Origin: Streptomyces spinoverrucosus
GTDB lineage: Bacteria; Actinomycetota; Actinomycetes; Streptomycetales; Streptomycetaceae
NCBI RefSeq assembly: GCF_015712165.1
Contig: NZ_JADPZX010000001.1
Location: 1,488,001 to 1,552,000 of the forward strand
Direction of reading: 5' to 3'
Length of the DNA: 64,000 bases
The notes under the pieces were generated by a model. It was given only the letters and a program-made list of their open reading frames with translations, did no database searches and was not told the DNA's origin. Shown piece by piece: positions 28,528-37,801 of this stretch; the stretch's first letter is position 1; the number at the start of each line of letters is the position of its first letter. Both the position numbers and the translations under genes were made by a program.

Positions 28528-28690
28528 TCCCACGGCCGGTATCCTGACTCCCGGATCAGCGCGCGCCGTCCGCCTTCCCGACATCCAGCTCGTCAGTGGC
28601 GTATCTCTCGACGGCGTACTCCCCGGTCACAGTGGCGGGACCGTGCCGGATTCACACCGGCTTCCCTGCACCGCGGGCCTTCCCCACGAA
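28528..28690 (-). promoter_or_regulatory. Cobalamin riboswitch upstream of the valine operon
   Basis: On the minus strand the aptamer core reads GGGAAGCCGGTGTGAATCC, then GGCACGGTCCCGCCACTGT, and the 3' box GGGAGTCAGGATACCGGCC. The next gene on that strand is mmsA at 28321. Just upstream lies an AT-rich stretch with TATATAT and a palindrome GGACGTCC (near 28701-28708), a plausible promoter/operator. Whether a terminator acts between the aptamer and mmsA is not obvious. Confidence 0.85.
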
Positions 28691-28762
28691 TATATAGTTG
28701 GACGTCCTAGTAAATCCAGTCCTGCCGTGCGGCGGATGACATCGGGCGCCTAGGGTCGCGGT

Positions 28763-29692
28763 ATGCGCATCGTCTCCCTGCTGCCCGCCGCGACCGACAT
28801 CGTGGCCGAGCTCGGCCTCATCGAACGGCTGGTCGGCCGGACCCACGAGTGCGACTGGCCTCCCGCTTCGGTGACCGGCGTACAGGTCGTCACGCGTGCG
28901 GAATTCACCCCGGACGACCTCACCAGCCGCGAGATCTCCGACGCCGTGGGCGGCTCGGCGCACTCCGGGTCGTCCCTCTACACCCTCGACACCGAGGCCC
29001 TGGCCGGCCTCCGCCCGGACGTCGTCCTCACCCAGGACCTGTGCGACGTGTGCGCCGTGTCGTACGAGAAGGTGAGCCGGGCCGTACGTGTCCTGGACGC
29101 CGGCACCCGCGTCCTCAGCCTGGAGCCGCGCACTCTCGACGACGTACTGGACTGTCTGGTCACGGTCGGCGAGCTGCTCGGAGTGCGGGAGCGGGCCGAG
29201 CAGCGTCGGGCGGAGCTGCGGGCCCGGCTCGACCGGGTCCGTGCTGCGGTGGCGGGGCGGGACCGGCCGCGCGTCGTCGCCATCGAGTGGCTGGACCCGC
29301 TGTGGCCCGCCGGACACTGGGTGCCCGAGCAGATCACCCGCGCCGGGGGCGAGCCGCTGCTCGCCGCGCCCGGCGAACACACCAAGCCGATGACCTGGGA
29401 GGCCGTACGCGCGGCCCAGCCGGACGTCGTCCTGGTGCTGCCCTGCGGCTTCGCTCCCGAACGGACGCTGAAGGAACGGGAGTTGCTGACCGCTCTGCCC
29501 GGCTGGGCGGACCTGCCCGCCGTCCGGGCCGGCCGGGTGTGGGTGCTCGACGGCCCGGCCTACTTCAACCGCCCCGGCCCGCGCGTGGTCCGTGGCGCGG
29601 AGGTACTGGCGCATGTCCTGCACGGTGTGCGGGCCGGGGAGACGGTTACGGCGGCGGAGGCGCGCCCGTTCGAGGACGACGCCCGCCGCTGA
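28763..29692 (+). CDS. Cobalamin-binding protein (BtuF-like, no signal peptide)
   Basis: 309 residues of the PF01497 binding-protein fold: [40 protein letters not shown] segment [37 protein letters not shown] and [15 protein letters not shown]. No secretion signal, so it seems cytoplasmic, as in other proteins annotated cobalamin-binding. TAGGGT (28751-28756) six bases before the ATG suggests a leaderless transcript. It diverges from the riboswitch that precedes mmsA, consistent with a B12 link. Confidence 0.8.
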   Translation: MRIVSLLPAATDIVAELGLIERLVGRTHECDWPPASVTGVQVVTRAEFTPDDLTSREISDAVGGSAHSGSSLYTLDTEALAGLRPDVVLTQDLCDVCAVSYEKVSRAVRVLDAGTRVLSLEPRTLDDVLDCLVTVGELLGVRERAEQRRAELRARLDRVRAAVAGRDRPRVVAIEWLDPLWPAGHWVPEQITRAGGEPLLAAPGEHTKPMTWEAVRAAQPDVVLVLPCGFAPERTLKERELLTALPGWADLPAVRAGRVWVLDGPAYFNRPGPRVVRGAEVLAHVLHGVRAGETVTAAEARPFEDDARR

Positions 29693-29698
29693 AGCGGG

Positions 29699-29822
29699 TC
29701 ACGACCGGCGCCGGAAGCGGTGCTGGTACCGCAGGTGGATCAGCAGGGCGTACAGCACGGCGCGCGCCGTTCACGCCAGATACAGGCCGGGGAGCCCGAG
29801 GCAGAGAGGGACGCCGAGGAGC
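29699..29822 (-). pseudogene. Membrane-protein C-terminal relic
   Basis: One minus frame reads LLGVPLCLGLPGLYLA, a TGA, then TARAVLYALLIHLRYQHRF and a stop. Both parts look like one hydrophobic protein end interrupted by a nonsense codon. I cannot name the family; it may be a chance frame. Confidence 0.25.
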
Positions 29823-29851
29823 CAGGTGTCCCGCGCCGCCGGAGCCCCGAG

Positions 29852-30010
29852 CTCGCGGTCCGCGCCGATGCCCGGGGCGCCGGTCTCGCGGGCAAGCTCC
29901 TGGAGGCCGTGACCGCCGACGCCCCCGAGGGCCGCTCCTGGCTGCTGACGTCCGTCCAGTCGCCACGAGCCATGTCCTTCTACCGCCACCAGGGCTGGAC
30001 CCCCGCCACC
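29852..30010 (+). pseudogene. GNAT acetyltransferase, C-terminal fragment
   Basis: The frame contains RADARGAGLAGKLLEAVTAD and SVQSPRAMSFYRHQGWT, the acetyl-CoA-binding and C-terminal motifs of GNAT acetyltransferases. Only about 50 residues of a normal 150 are recognisable. Upstream sequence is unrelated. From 30011 to 30167 I see nothing further. Confidence 0.55.
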
Positions 30011-30167
30011 CCGCCCGTTCCCTGGCCCCCCAACCCCTGTAACCACGGCCCCAACCTCGGTAGGTAGGCCCGAACACCGGAAGCGGTGCGGGAATGCCCA
30101 GTCGTCTGTCGAAGCGGTGCACTCTCCTCATCCGGCTACGACATCACCGGTCAGCAGCTGACGAGTC

Positions 30168-30983
30168 CTATTGGGGATCGAGTTGCATCACCTGTGTGGC
30201 AGTCGTTCCCGTGGCGGTGGCGGCCAGGTAGGTGATGCGGAGGGTGCCGGTGGTGGGTTCGCGGTCGACGAGGACGTTGACGCCGTAGACCGACTTGATC
30301 AGGTCCGGGGTCAGCACGGCCTCCGGGGTGCCCGCCGCGGCGACCTCGCCGTGGTCGAGGACGACGATGTGGTCGCAGTAACGGGCGGCGAGGTTGAGGT
30401 CGTGCAGGGCGACGACGCAGGTGACGTCCAGTGATGTCAGCAGGTCGAGGAGTTCGAGCTGGTGGCGTATGTCGAGGTGGTTGGTGGGTTCGTCGAGCAG
30501 GATCTCCTGCGGTTCCTGGGCGAGGGCGCGGGCGAGTTGGGCACGCTGCTTCTCCCCTCCGGAGAGGGTGTGCCAGCTCTGGTACTGCTTGCCGGTGATG
30601 TCGGTCCGTTCCAGCGCCGCGTCGACGATCCGCCGATCGTGCTCCGTCAGCGCGTCGAAGCGGCCGCGGAACGGTGTGCGCCCGAGTTCCACGACCTGGC
30701 GGACGTTGACGTGGTGGTGGGCGGACACGTCCTGTTCGACGACGGCGAGCCGGCGGGCCCGCACCCGGCGGCTGAGGTCGTGCAGGCTGGTGTCGTCGAA
30801 GTGGATGGTTCCGGTGTCGGGGCGGCGCAGTCCGGCGAGCAGGCGCAGCAGCGTCGACTTGCCCGAGCCGTTGGGGCCGAGGAGGCCGACGATCTTCCCG
30901 TCCTGGGCCGCCATCTCGATGTTGTCCAGCAGCCGGTGACCCTTGACCGACCAGGAGAGTTGGGTGGTGGTGATACGGCCCAT
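30168..30983 (-). CDS. FecE-type ABC transporter ATPase, metallophore locus
   Basis: 271 residues: Walker A GPNGSGKST, signature LSGGEKQRAQLARAL, Walker B ILLDEPTNHLD and H-loop ALHDLNLAARYCDH. ATG 30983 shares a base with the permease stop (TGATG), so the two are coupled. It energises import by the FecCD/FecB partners upstream. Position immediately downstream of the SbnA/SbnB-type biosynthesis genes suggests uptake of the metal-loaded product. Confidence 0.9.
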   Translation of the reverse strand: MGRITTTQLSWSVKGHRLLDNIEMAAQDGKIVGLLGPNGSGKSTLLRLLAGLRRPDTGTIHFDDTSLHDLSRRVRARRLAVVEQDVSAHHHVNVRQVVELGRTPFRGRFDALTEHDRRIVDAALERTDITGKQYQSWHTLSGGEKQRAQLARALAQEPQEILLDEPTNHLDIRHQLELLDLLTSLDVTCVVALHDLNLAARYCDHIVVLDHGEVAAAGTPEAVLTPDLIKSVYGVNVLVDREPTTGTLRITYLAATATGTTATQVMQLDPQ

Positions 30984-32080
30984 CAGGACTCCAGACGCTT
31001 CAGGACCAGCGCGAACGCGGGCGCGCCGAGAAGCGCGGTGATGACGCCGGCGGGCAGCTCGTGGGGCGAGAACGCCGTCCGTGCGAACACGTCGACCCAG
31101 ATGAGGAAGATGGCGCCGACGATCGCGGACAGGGGAAGCAGGGAGCGGTGCGTCGGGCCCGCGAGGATGCGGACGGCGTGCGGGATGAGCAGCCCGATGA
31201 AGCCGATCGCGCCTGAGGCCGCCACGGCGGCCGCCGTCATGACCGAGGTCAGCACCATCAGCCAGACGCGGGCAGCGGTGACGTTGATCCCCAGGGCTTC
31301 GGCGGAGTCCCACCCGAACGTGAAGGCGTCGAGGGCGGGCGCGAAGAACTGGACGGCGATCACCCCGATCAGGATGATCACGACGGTGACGGTCACCCCC
31401 TCCCACCGGGCGCCGCCGAGGGTGCCGAGCAGCCAGTAGGTGAACCCGCGGGTGGAGTTCGCGTCGCCGCTGACCATGAGGATGACCGAGGTGACCGCCG
31501 CGAAGAACTGCGACACGAGCACACCGGTGAGCACCACTCGGGAGGGGCTGGAGACGCGCCCCCCGCCGAGGAGAACCAGCAGCAGACCAAAGGAGACCAG
31601 CCCGCCGACGAACGCTCCGGTCGACAGGGAGATGCTTCCGCCGATGCCCAGCAGGAGCACGGCGACCGCGCCGGTGGAGGCGCCGGAGGAGACTCCCAGC
31701 AGGTAGGGGTCGGCCAGGGGATTCCTGGTGACCGCCTGCAGGACCGCGCCCGAGACCGCCAGGGCCATGCCGACGGCGCAGGCCAGCAGCACCCGCGGGA
31801 AGCGAGACTCCCAGATCAGAGCGTCCAGCAGCCCCGGCAGTGGCGGGGTGGGGGCGATATCGCCCAGGCCGATGTGCCTGAGGATCGTGGAGACGACATC
31901 CAGGGGCCGGATGTTCGCGCTCCCGAACAGCGAAGCGGCGACGACCGACACCAACAGCCCGGCCACAGCAAGGACGAAGAGTGCCGCTGTCGAGGCGCGC
32001 CGCGCGCCCACCGGAGCCTTGGCAGGGCTGGTGACCGGAGTGCCGGTGGGCGGGGCAGTCGTTTGTGAGCTCGTGGTCAT
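30983..32080 (-). CDS. FecCD-family permease, metallophore locus
   Basis: 365 residues with about nine membrane segments and the family blocks SRFPRVLLACAVGMALAVSG, RNPLADPYLLGVSSGASTGA, YWLLGTLGGARW and IPHAVRILAGPTHRSLLP. I take ATG 32080; an upstream TTG at 32101 overlaps the binding-protein stop and is possible. No strong RBS precedes the ATG, so translation may be coupled. It works with the lipoprotein at 32094-33119 and the ATPase at 30168-30983. Confidence 0.88.
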   Translation of the reverse strand: MTTSSQTTAPPTGTPVTSPAKAPVGARRASTAALFVLAVAGLLVSVVAASLFGSANIRPLDVVSTILRHIGLGDIAPTPPLPGLLDALIWESRFPRVLLACAVGMALAVSGAVLQAVTRNPLADPYLLGVSSGASTGAVAVLLLGIGGSISLSTGAFVGGLVSFGLLLVLLGGGRVSSPSRVVLTGVLVSQFFAAVTSVILMVSGDANSTRGFTYWLLGTLGGARWEGVTVTVVIILIGVIAVQFFAPALDAFTFGWDSAEALGINVTAARVWLMVLTSVMTAAAVAASGAIGFIGLLIPHAVRILAGPTHRSLLPLSAIVGAIFLIWVDVFARTAFSPHELPAGVITALLGAPAFALVLKRLES

Positions 32081-32093
32081 GGTGGTTGACAGG

Positions 32094-33119
32094 TCACCCA
32101 AGCTTGTTCAGGCCGTCGACCAGCGCGGGGACCGCGGACGCGCTGCCGTAGCTGGGGTCCATGTGGGTGCCGGGGATGGTGACGAACCGGTCGCCCTTCA
32201 CGGCGGCGAGCTTGCGGGTGAGGGGGTCCTTCTTGAGCAGCTCGATCTTCTCCTTGGCGGTGTCGTTGGGTTCGCCTCGGGTCAGGTCGGCCAGGATGAT
32301 GACGTCGGGATTCCGGGCGGCGACCTCGTCCCAGCTCACCTCCGCCCACTTGGTCTTCGCGTCCTCGAAGATGTTCTCGACCCCGACGCGCTCGGAGATG
32401 TGCTGCGGTAGACCACCGGGGCCCGCGGCCCAAGGGGTGCCGTCGTAGGTGGAGTAGAACCACATCACCTTCAGGGGCTTGTCCGGCTTCTTGTAGTCGC
32501 TCAGCGCCTTGTCCACCACGGCCTTCTGCTCGGTCGCCAGCTTCTCGCCGGCGTCGGGCACGCCCATGATCCTGCCCAGGCGGCGGTACTCCTCGTACAG
32601 CATCTCGAAGTCCGCGTCGGCCACGCTCTCGTGGTACGAGCAGTCGAACTCGGTCAGGTAGGTCGGCACGCCCAGGTCGTGCAGGTCCTTGCGGTCACCG
32701 GCCTCCTCCTTGGTGAGGAAGCTCGCGAAAGAGCTGTAGACGAGGTCCGGCTGCGCTTCCAGCAGCTTCTCGTGCTTGATCGTCTCGCCGTCCCCGGACA
32801 GGATCGGAATCTTCTTGTACTGCGCGGCGATCGCGTCCGGCGCCTTCTCGATCTCGTAGCCCGATCCGACGATCCGGTCCCCCACCCCCAGGTGGATGAG
32901 GATCTCGGCGGCGGTCTGGTTCAGCGTGACGACCTTCTGCGGCGCGGCCTTGTAAGTCACGTCGGTGCCGCAGTTCTTGATGGTGAACGGGTAGGTCGTC
33001 GCGCCCTTCGCAGCCGTCGTCGCCTTCCCGGCCGCATCGGAGGCCGAGTCGCCGCCGCACCCGGCGACCGCGAACATGGCCGCGGCCGTAAGTATTGTGG
33101 TAATCATTTTCGTTTTCAT
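32094..33119 (-). CDS. FecB-type metallophore-binding lipoprotein
   Basis: 341 residues. Signal peptide and lipobox VAGC place the lipidated Cys at 21. The PF01497 fold is clear: KVVTLNQTAAEILIHLGVGD, RIVGSGYEIEKAPD, LEAQPDLVYSSFASF, VSWDEVAARNPDVIILADL. A TACGAT six bases before the ATG, 17 bases after TTCTGG, would make it leaderless with its own promoter. The first codons overlap a GAAAATG half-site like the Zur-type boxes nearby. Six consecutive genes on this strand make biosynthesis and uptake one locus. Confidence 0.85.
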   Translation of the reverse strand: MKTKMITTILTAAAMFAVAGCGGDSASDAAGKATTAAKGATTYPFTIKNCGTDVTYKAAPQKVVTLNQTAAEILIHLGVGDRIVGSGYEIEKAPDAIAAQYKKIPILSGDGETIKHEKLLEAQPDLVYSSFASFLTKEEAGDRKDLHDLGVPTYLTEFDCSYHESVADADFEMLYEEYRRLGRIMGVPDAGEKLATEQKAVVDKALSDYKKPDKPLKVMWFYSTYDGTPWAAGPGGLPQHISERVGVENIFEDAKTKWAEVSWDEVAARNPDVIILADLTRGEPNDTAKEKIELLKKDPLTRKLAAVKGDRFVTIPGTHMDPSYGSASAVPALVDGLNKLG

Positions 33120-33149
33120 TGGCTGATCGTACCAATCCGTAAGTAGTGC
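33105..33149 (-). promoter_or_regulatory. Promoter of the uptake operon with a possible Zur half-site
   Basis: Minus strand: TTCTGG, 17 bases, TACGAT, then six bases to the ATG at 33119. The half-site GAAAATG (33105-33111) lies within the first codons, but its partner half is poor, so metal control here is a weak inference. Confidence 0.35.
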
Positions 33150-33192
33150 CAGAAGGGCGTTGTGTCGCAGTGATCGGCCCGTCGGCCAGGTG

Positions 33193-34176
33193 TTACCGCA
33201 GCATCGCGGCCAGCCGGCGGACGACCTGCTCGTCGAACAGGCCGTTGGCGGCCATCCAGTCGTCGTTGAACACGGTGTCCAGGTACTTGTCGCCACCGTC
33301 GCAGACCAGCACGACGATGGTGGTCCCGGGCCCCGCGCTCTGCGCATGCTCCAGGGCCTTGTAGACCACGCCGCCGGCCGAACCGCCGATCAGGATGCCG
33401 AAGTTCCTTGCCAGGTAGCGGCAGGTCTCGAAGGCTTCCGAGTCGCTGGCCTTGACTCCCTTGTCGATCACTTCGTAGTCGACGACGCCGCCGATCTCCG
33501 AGCCTTCTGGCGTACCGGTGCCGGACTGGTGGTAAGGCGCGCCCGGGCCGCCGAAGACGACCGACCCGACCGGCTCGACGCCGACGATCTTCAGGTCCGG
33601 GATGCGTTCCCGCAGGACGCGACCGGTGCCGCAGAGCGAACCGCCGGTGCCGACCGCCCCGTACAGGTAGTCGATGTCGTCGCCGAGGTCGTCGTGCAGT
33701 TCGCGGGCGAGCGGCCGGTAGCCGTTGGGGTTCCCCTGATTACGGTGTTGGGCGGTCCAGTACGCGCCGTGCTCAGCCGCGAGTCGCTCGGCCACGGTGT
33801 CGCGTTCGGCGGTGGCGAGGCCCTCCTCGTCCCCGGCGACGTTGAGTATGTCGGCGCCGTAGGCGAGCATGCCGCGCAGTTTGTCCGCGCTGGAGTGGTT
33901 GTCCACCACGGCGGTGAACTTGTATCCGCGTTCGGCGGCGATGAGCGCCAGGCCGAGCCCGGTGTTGCCGGAGGTGGACTCGACCAGCCACCCGCCGGGG
34001 GCGAGCAGCCCCGCCTCCTCCGCCTCGTCCACCATGTTCCGCGCCATCCGGATCTTGGCGGTGCCGGTGGGGTTGAACTGCTCCAGCTTCAGCAGGACGG
34101 TCGCCGAACTCTCCGCAACCGACAGTTTGAGCAGGGGGGTTCGGCCTATCAGGTCGGATACCTTGCTCTTGATCAC
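33193..34176 (-). CDS. SbnA-like PLP-dependent beta-replacement enzyme
   Basis: 327 residues of the cysteine-synthase fold. PLP Lys is at about 41 in NPTGTAKIRMA, the substrate loop is STSGNTGLGLAL and the phosphate loop GTGGSLCGTGR. In staphyloferrin B synthesis SbnA joins O-phosphoserine with glutamate; related enzymes make 2,3-diaminopropionate units. GTG 34176 overlaps the aminotransferase stop (GTGA). With the SbnB-like gene in the same operon, a role in building a diamino-acid backbone is far more likely than cysteine synthesis. Attacking amino acid (Glu or Asp) cannot be read from sequence. Confidence 0.85.
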   Translation of the reverse strand: MIKSKVSDLIGRTPLLKLSVAESSATVLLKLEQFNPTGTAKIRMARNMVDEAEEAGLLAPGGWLVESTSGNTGLGLALIAAERGYKFTAVVDNHSSADKLRGMLAYGADILNVAGDEEGLATAERDTVAERLAAEHGAYWTAQHRNQGNPNGYRPLARELHDDLGDDIDYLYGAVGTGGSLCGTGRVLRERIPDLKIVGVEPVGSVVFGGPGAPYHQSGTGTPEGSEIGGVVDYEVIDKGVKASDSEAFETCRYLARNFGILIGGSAGGVVYKALEHAQSAGPGTTIVVLVCDGGDKYLDTVFNDDWMAANGLFDEQVVRRLAAMLR

Positions 34177-35312
34177 AGCATTCCCTTCGCGCAGATCTCC
34201 GTCAGACACCGCACGAACACGTCGTTCTCCTCGGGCGTCGACAGGGAGGCTCGGATGTAGGTCTCGTATCCCGGCTCGCGCCACGCCTTGACGATGATTC
34301 CGGCGCGGTGCAGCTCCTGGGCGACTCGGTCGGAGCGGTATCCGGTGTCGATGAACAGGAAGTTGGTCGAGGACGGGACCACACGCAGTCCCGCGCCGTG
34401 CAGCCGGTCCGTGACCCTGGCAATCTCCAGACCGGTCCGGCGTACCGTTTCCGCAAGGTGCTCGTGATCGCCCAGCGCGGCGATGGCGGCGTCCTGGGCG
34501 GGTTGGTTGACGTTGTACGGAGTACGGACCCGGTCCAGTGCCTGGATCAGGGCGGCGTCGGAGGCGATGCCGTACCCCACCCGGAAGGCCGCCAGACCAT
34601 AGGCCTTGGAGAAGGTGCGCAGTACGATCCACGGCCGGTCCTGGCCGCGCAGGGCCTCCAGCCCGTCGGGGTACTCGGGGTCGGTCCGGGCGAACTCGCC
34701 GTACGCCTCGTCGAGCACGAGCAGTGCCGACTCCGCCATGGCGGCCACGACCTGCTCCAGTTGGCCGGCGCTGAGCATCGCGCCGGTGGGGTTGCACGGG
34801 TTGGCGAGAAAGACGAGCTTCGGTCCCGCGGCCAGCGCGTCACGCCAGGCGGCCGCGTCGAACCCGAACTCGGCAGTCACCGGAACCTTGACGACCCGGG
34901 CGCCCATGACGCGCGGGAAGATCTCGTGCAGGGCGAACCCGGGCGCCTGGGTGACCACCAGGTCACCGGGATCGAGTACCGCCTGGCACAGCAACTCCAG
35001 AATGTTCTCCGAACCGTTGCCGAGCACGACGTGCTCGGCAGGCACGTCCAGGCTCGTCCCGATGGCCTCGGCCAGCCGCTTGCCGGTGGGATCGGGGTAG
35101 CGGGAGACGCCTCCGGCCAGGCTGAGGCGTATGGCTTCGGCGACCGTGGGAGAGATGCCGTACGGGTTCTCGTTGTTGGAGAGTTTGATCACGCGGCCGC
35201 CGCTGAGGGCGGCCACCTCGTCCGGGTCGGCGCCGGGATCGTAGAGCGGCAGGCCCGCCACTTCGCCGCGTATCAACGACGCCGAAGTGGCTGGTGCGAG
35301 GACGGGGTTCAT
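34173..35312 (-). CDS. HisC-like class I/II aminotransferase
   Basis: 379 residues of fold-type I. It shows LSNNENPYGISPTVAEAIRL, LGNGSENILELLCQAVLD, LANPCNPTGAM, and PLP Lys in RTFSKAYGLAAFRVGYG, followed by RTPYNVNQPAQDAA. These are histidinol-phosphate aminotransferase features. In this operon (coupled on both sides, ATGA with the MATE gene and GTGA with the SbnA-like gene) it more likely supplies or modifies a precursor, for example Asp/oxaloacetate interconversion, than makes histidine. Confidence 0.85.
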   Translation of the reverse strand: MNPVLAPATSASLIRGEVAGLPLYDPGADPDEVAALSGGRVIKLSNNENPYGISPTVAEAIRLSLAGGVSRYPDPTGKRLAEAIGTSLDVPAEHVVLGNGSENILELLCQAVLDPGDLVVTQAPGFALHEIFPRVMGARVVKVPVTAEFGFDAAAWRDALAAGPKLVFLANPCNPTGAMLSAGQLEQVVAAMAESALLVLDEAYGEFARTDPEYPDGLEALRGQDRPWIVLRTFSKAYGLAAFRVGYGIASDAALIQALDRVRTPYNVNQPAQDAAIAALGDHEHLAETVRRTGLEIARVTDRLHGAGLRVVPSSTNFLFIDTGYRSDRVAQELHRAGIIVKAWREPGYETYIRASLSTPEENDVFVRCLTEICAKGML

Positions 35313-36745
35313 GACGGCTCCGGTTGCGGGACGGGTGCGCCTGACTTCTCTCGGTGGAGCCGGTCGACGCGGCGCAGGAACGCGACCAGCAGGATGGCGG
35401 CGGTGGCCGCGAGGCCGATGGTCTGGCCGATCCAGACGCCCTCGACGCCCCAGTCGGCGGTCACCCCGAGCAGGTAGCCGGCGGGCAGCCCGATCAGCCA
35501 GTAGCCGACCAGGGAGATCCGGAAGGGCCCGGCGGTGTCGCCGATGCCGCGCAGGATGCCGTTGCCGATGTTCTGCGTGGCGTCGAAGACCTGCATGAGG
35601 GCGGCGATCAGCAGTCCGGTCACGGTGAGCGCGACGATGTCCGAGTTGTCGGCGTGCTCGGCCGAGATGAACAGCGACACGATCGGGTTCGGGATCGCCA
35701 GGTACAGGACGGCGATCACGAGCGTCGCGATCACTCCCCAGGCCGTGCCGAGGAGCCCCATGCGGCGTGCTGTCGCGTAGTCGTTCACGCCGTCGGCCTC
35801 GCTGATGTGGATCGACGCCGCGTGGGACAGGCCGGCGGAGATCATGAAGACGATGTAGACGATCTGGTTGAGCACCGTCTGCGCGGCGAGGGCGTTGACG
35901 CCCAGGGAGCCGATGATGAGGGTGAGCACGCTGAAGAACCCGGCCTCCGAGGCATAGGTGCCCGAGATCGGCAGGCCGAGGCGCCAAACGGACCGGACCG
36001 CGTCCCCGTTCCAGCGCCGCGCGTCGGGCGAAGTGAGGTACGGGCGCAGGACGCTGTCGCGCAGGATCACCGCGATGAACGCCAGGAAGGACAGCAGGAA
36101 CACCGTGACGGTGGCGATCGCGACGCCGACGAATCCGAACTCCGGCAGGCCGAACTTGCCGTAGATCAGTGCGTAGTTCAGGCCGATGGTCACGCCGACC
36201 GAGGCCAGTGTGATCGCCAGCAGTGGGCCGGGGCGCTTGAGGCCGGTGGTGAAGTGCCGCAGGTTCTGGAACCACAGGCAGGGCAGCATGCCCGGCGCCA
36301 GGACCACCAGGAAGTCACCTGCCTTGTCGACCACCTTCGGGTCCTGACCCAGCAGGATGAGCAGCGGGCCGATCAGCAGCAGCACCGCGCAGAACGCCAC
36401 ACCGCAGACGGTCGCCCAGAAGAAGCCCGCGAACAGCAGTGCGCCGATCCGTTCCCGGTCGCCTCGCACCCGCGCCTCGGCCACCAGGTTGCTGACCCCG
36501 GTGACCAGGCCGGTCCCGGTGGTGCGCAACTGGTTGAACAGCGCGATGGCCAGACCGGCGGCGGCGATCTCGACCGCACCGAGCCTGCCCAGCATCACGA
36601 TGTCCACGGTGGTCAGCGCGACATAGGCGAAGTTGGTCAGGATCAGCGGAAACGCGAGCTTCAGCAGCGCCCGCGAGTTCTTGACCCACCAGCCGACGCC
36701 GGCCTCTGTCGTGTCGGTCGTGTCGGTTGTCCGGGCACTGCTCAC
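35309..36745 (-). CDS. MATE-family efflux transporter
   Basis: 478 residues, about twelve membrane segments, with the MATE pattern LTNFAYVALTTVDIVMLGRL, ALFNQLRTTGTGLVTGVSNL and LPISGTYASEAGFFSVLTL. It is a cation-coupled exporter. Start GTG 36745 overlaps the SbnB-like stop, so it is embedded in the biosynthetic operon; export of the finished metallophore is the simplest reading. Confidence 0.9.
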   Translation of the reverse strand: MSSARTTDTTDTTEAGVGWWVKNSRALLKLAFPLILTNFAYVALTTVDIVMLGRLGAVEIAAAGLAIALFNQLRTTGTGLVTGVSNLVAEARVRGDRERIGALLFAGFFWATVCGVAFCAVLLLIGPLLILLGQDPKVVDKAGDFLVVLAPGMLPCLWFQNLRHFTTGLKRPGPLLAITLASVGVTIGLNYALIYGKFGLPEFGFVGVAIATVTVFLLSFLAFIAVILRDSVLRPYLTSPDARRWNGDAVRSVWRLGLPISGTYASEAGFFSVLTLIIGSLGVNALAAQTVLNQIVYIVFMISAGLSHAASIHISEADGVNDYATARRMGLLGTAWGVIATLVIAVLYLAIPNPIVSLFISAEHADNSDIVALTVTGLLIAALMQVFDATQNIGNGILRGIGDTAGPFRISLVGYWLIGLPAGYLLGVTADWGVEGVWIGQTIGLAATAAILLVAFLRRVDRLHREKSGAPVPQPEPS

Positions 36746-37722
36746 CAGAAGTTGACCTTTTCCCCGCGCCCGCTCGCCTGGGCGAGATCGGCTATGTACC
36801 GGCCCAGTGCGGCGTCCGTGACCGCCATGCCGCTGTTGTAGGCGAACACCACGTCGTCCGGAGTGCGCCGGGCGGGTGCCCGGCCGAGCAGGACGTCCGG
36901 CAGCTGGGCGTCGACCGACGGCAGGCTGCCGTCCTCGCCCCGCAGGTCGTCGCAGGTGGCGTGCATCTGGGCGGTGTCGGTGGCGATCCGGTAGTCCGCG
37001 CCGTGGCACACGTCGGCGTGCACGCCGTACCCGAGGAGTACGGCGACCGAGCCCGGCTTCATCCAGTCGCGCCGGACCTCCTCCGTGGCAGACAGGCCGG
37101 CAGCGCCGATCACGATGTCCGCCTCACCGGCGGCCTCCCGGAGATCCTTGACGATCTCGACCTCGCGTCCGTCGACGCTGTCCTGGACCGCGCGCAGACC
37201 CTCGGGGTAGGTGCCGAACACCTGCAGGCGCTCCAGCTTCGGCAGGGCCGCGACCAGCATCGGCAGGGCCGCCTGCCCCTGGACGCCGGTCCCGACGACC
37301 AGGGCGGTTCGGGCGTCGGGGCAGGCCGCGCGGGCGAACAGCGCGGTGGTGGCCGAGGACCGCAGGGGGCCGAGCTTCACCACGTCCATCAGCGCGATGG
37401 GCGCCCCGGTGGTGTCGTCGACGAGGAAGACGAACGAGTGGAACCGGTAACTGTCCCGGGTCCGGCGCGGGTCGAACTCGTAGACGGCCTTGAAGCAGAC
37501 GGTGCCGCTGCCCGCGTCCCTGGCCACCATCGAATAGCTCAGCGAGTGGTGGTCGGGATCGTCGATGATCGTCTTGACCGGGTTGTTCGAGCCGCCTTCG
37601 CGCAATGCGCGGTAGGCCTGCTCGACGACCTCGATCACCTGGCGGTGGTCAAGGTCAAGACCTTCTTGCTGGGACTGCGGCAAGAGCCACAACTGCCCGG
37701 GCGGGGCGTAGCTCTGTGACAT
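36742..37722 (-). CDS. SbnB-like ornithine-cyclodeaminase-family oxidoreductase
   Basis: 326 residues. Rossmann motif VVGTGVQGQAALPML, catalytic-region FKAVYEFDPRRTRDSYRFHS, and GPLRSSATTALFARAACP are typical of the OCD/mu-crystallin family. SbnB oxidatively releases diaminopropionate and 2-oxoglutarate from the SbnA product; the reverse reaction would be reductive coupling of an amine with a 2-oxo acid. ATG 37722 has AAGGAGA upstream. It is second in the operon, after the decarboxylase. Confidence 0.87.
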   Translation of the reverse strand: MSQSYAPPGQLWLLPQSQQEGLDLDHRQVIEVVEQAYRALREGGSNNPVKTIIDDPDHHSLSYSMVARDAGSGTVCFKAVYEFDPRRTRDSYRFHSFVFLVDDTTGAPIALMDVVKLGPLRSSATTALFARAACPDARTALVVGTGVQGQAALPMLVAALPKLERLQVFGTYPEGLRAVQDSVDGREVEIVKDLREAAGEADIVIGAAGLSATEEVRRDWMKPGSVAVLLGYGVHADVCHGADYRIATDTAQMHATCDDLRGEDGSLPSVDAQLPDVLLGRAPARRTPDDVVFAYNSGMAVTDAALGRYIADLAQASGRGEKVNFW

Positions 37723-37738
37723 GCGGGGTTTCTCCTTC

Positions 37739-37801
37739 GTTCGAGGTCGTGCCGGACTGGTTCGAGGTCGCGTCGGATCGGTTCGAGGTGGCGTCAGATT
37801 C
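37739..37801. repeat. Three tandem 21-bp repeats
   Basis: GTTCGAGGTCGTGCCGGACTG, GTTCGAGGTCGCGTCGGATCG and GTTCGAGGTGGCGTCAGATTC follow one another exactly. They fill the gap between the decarboxylase stop (which they overlap) and the RBS of the SbnB-like gene. Likely slippage; a role in spacing or mRNA structure is possible. Confidence 0.7.

Noticed and set aside
32081..32101. TTG 32101 as the FecCD permease start
   Set aside because: It adds only seven residues without a better RBS; ATG 32080 is kept, with the TTG noted as possible.
33193..34176. Annotation of the PLP enzyme as ordinary cysteine synthase (CysK)
   Set aside because: It is in the cysteine-synthase superfamily, but pairing with an SbnB-like gene, decarboxylase and exporter in a Zur-type operon favours the SbnA-like role.
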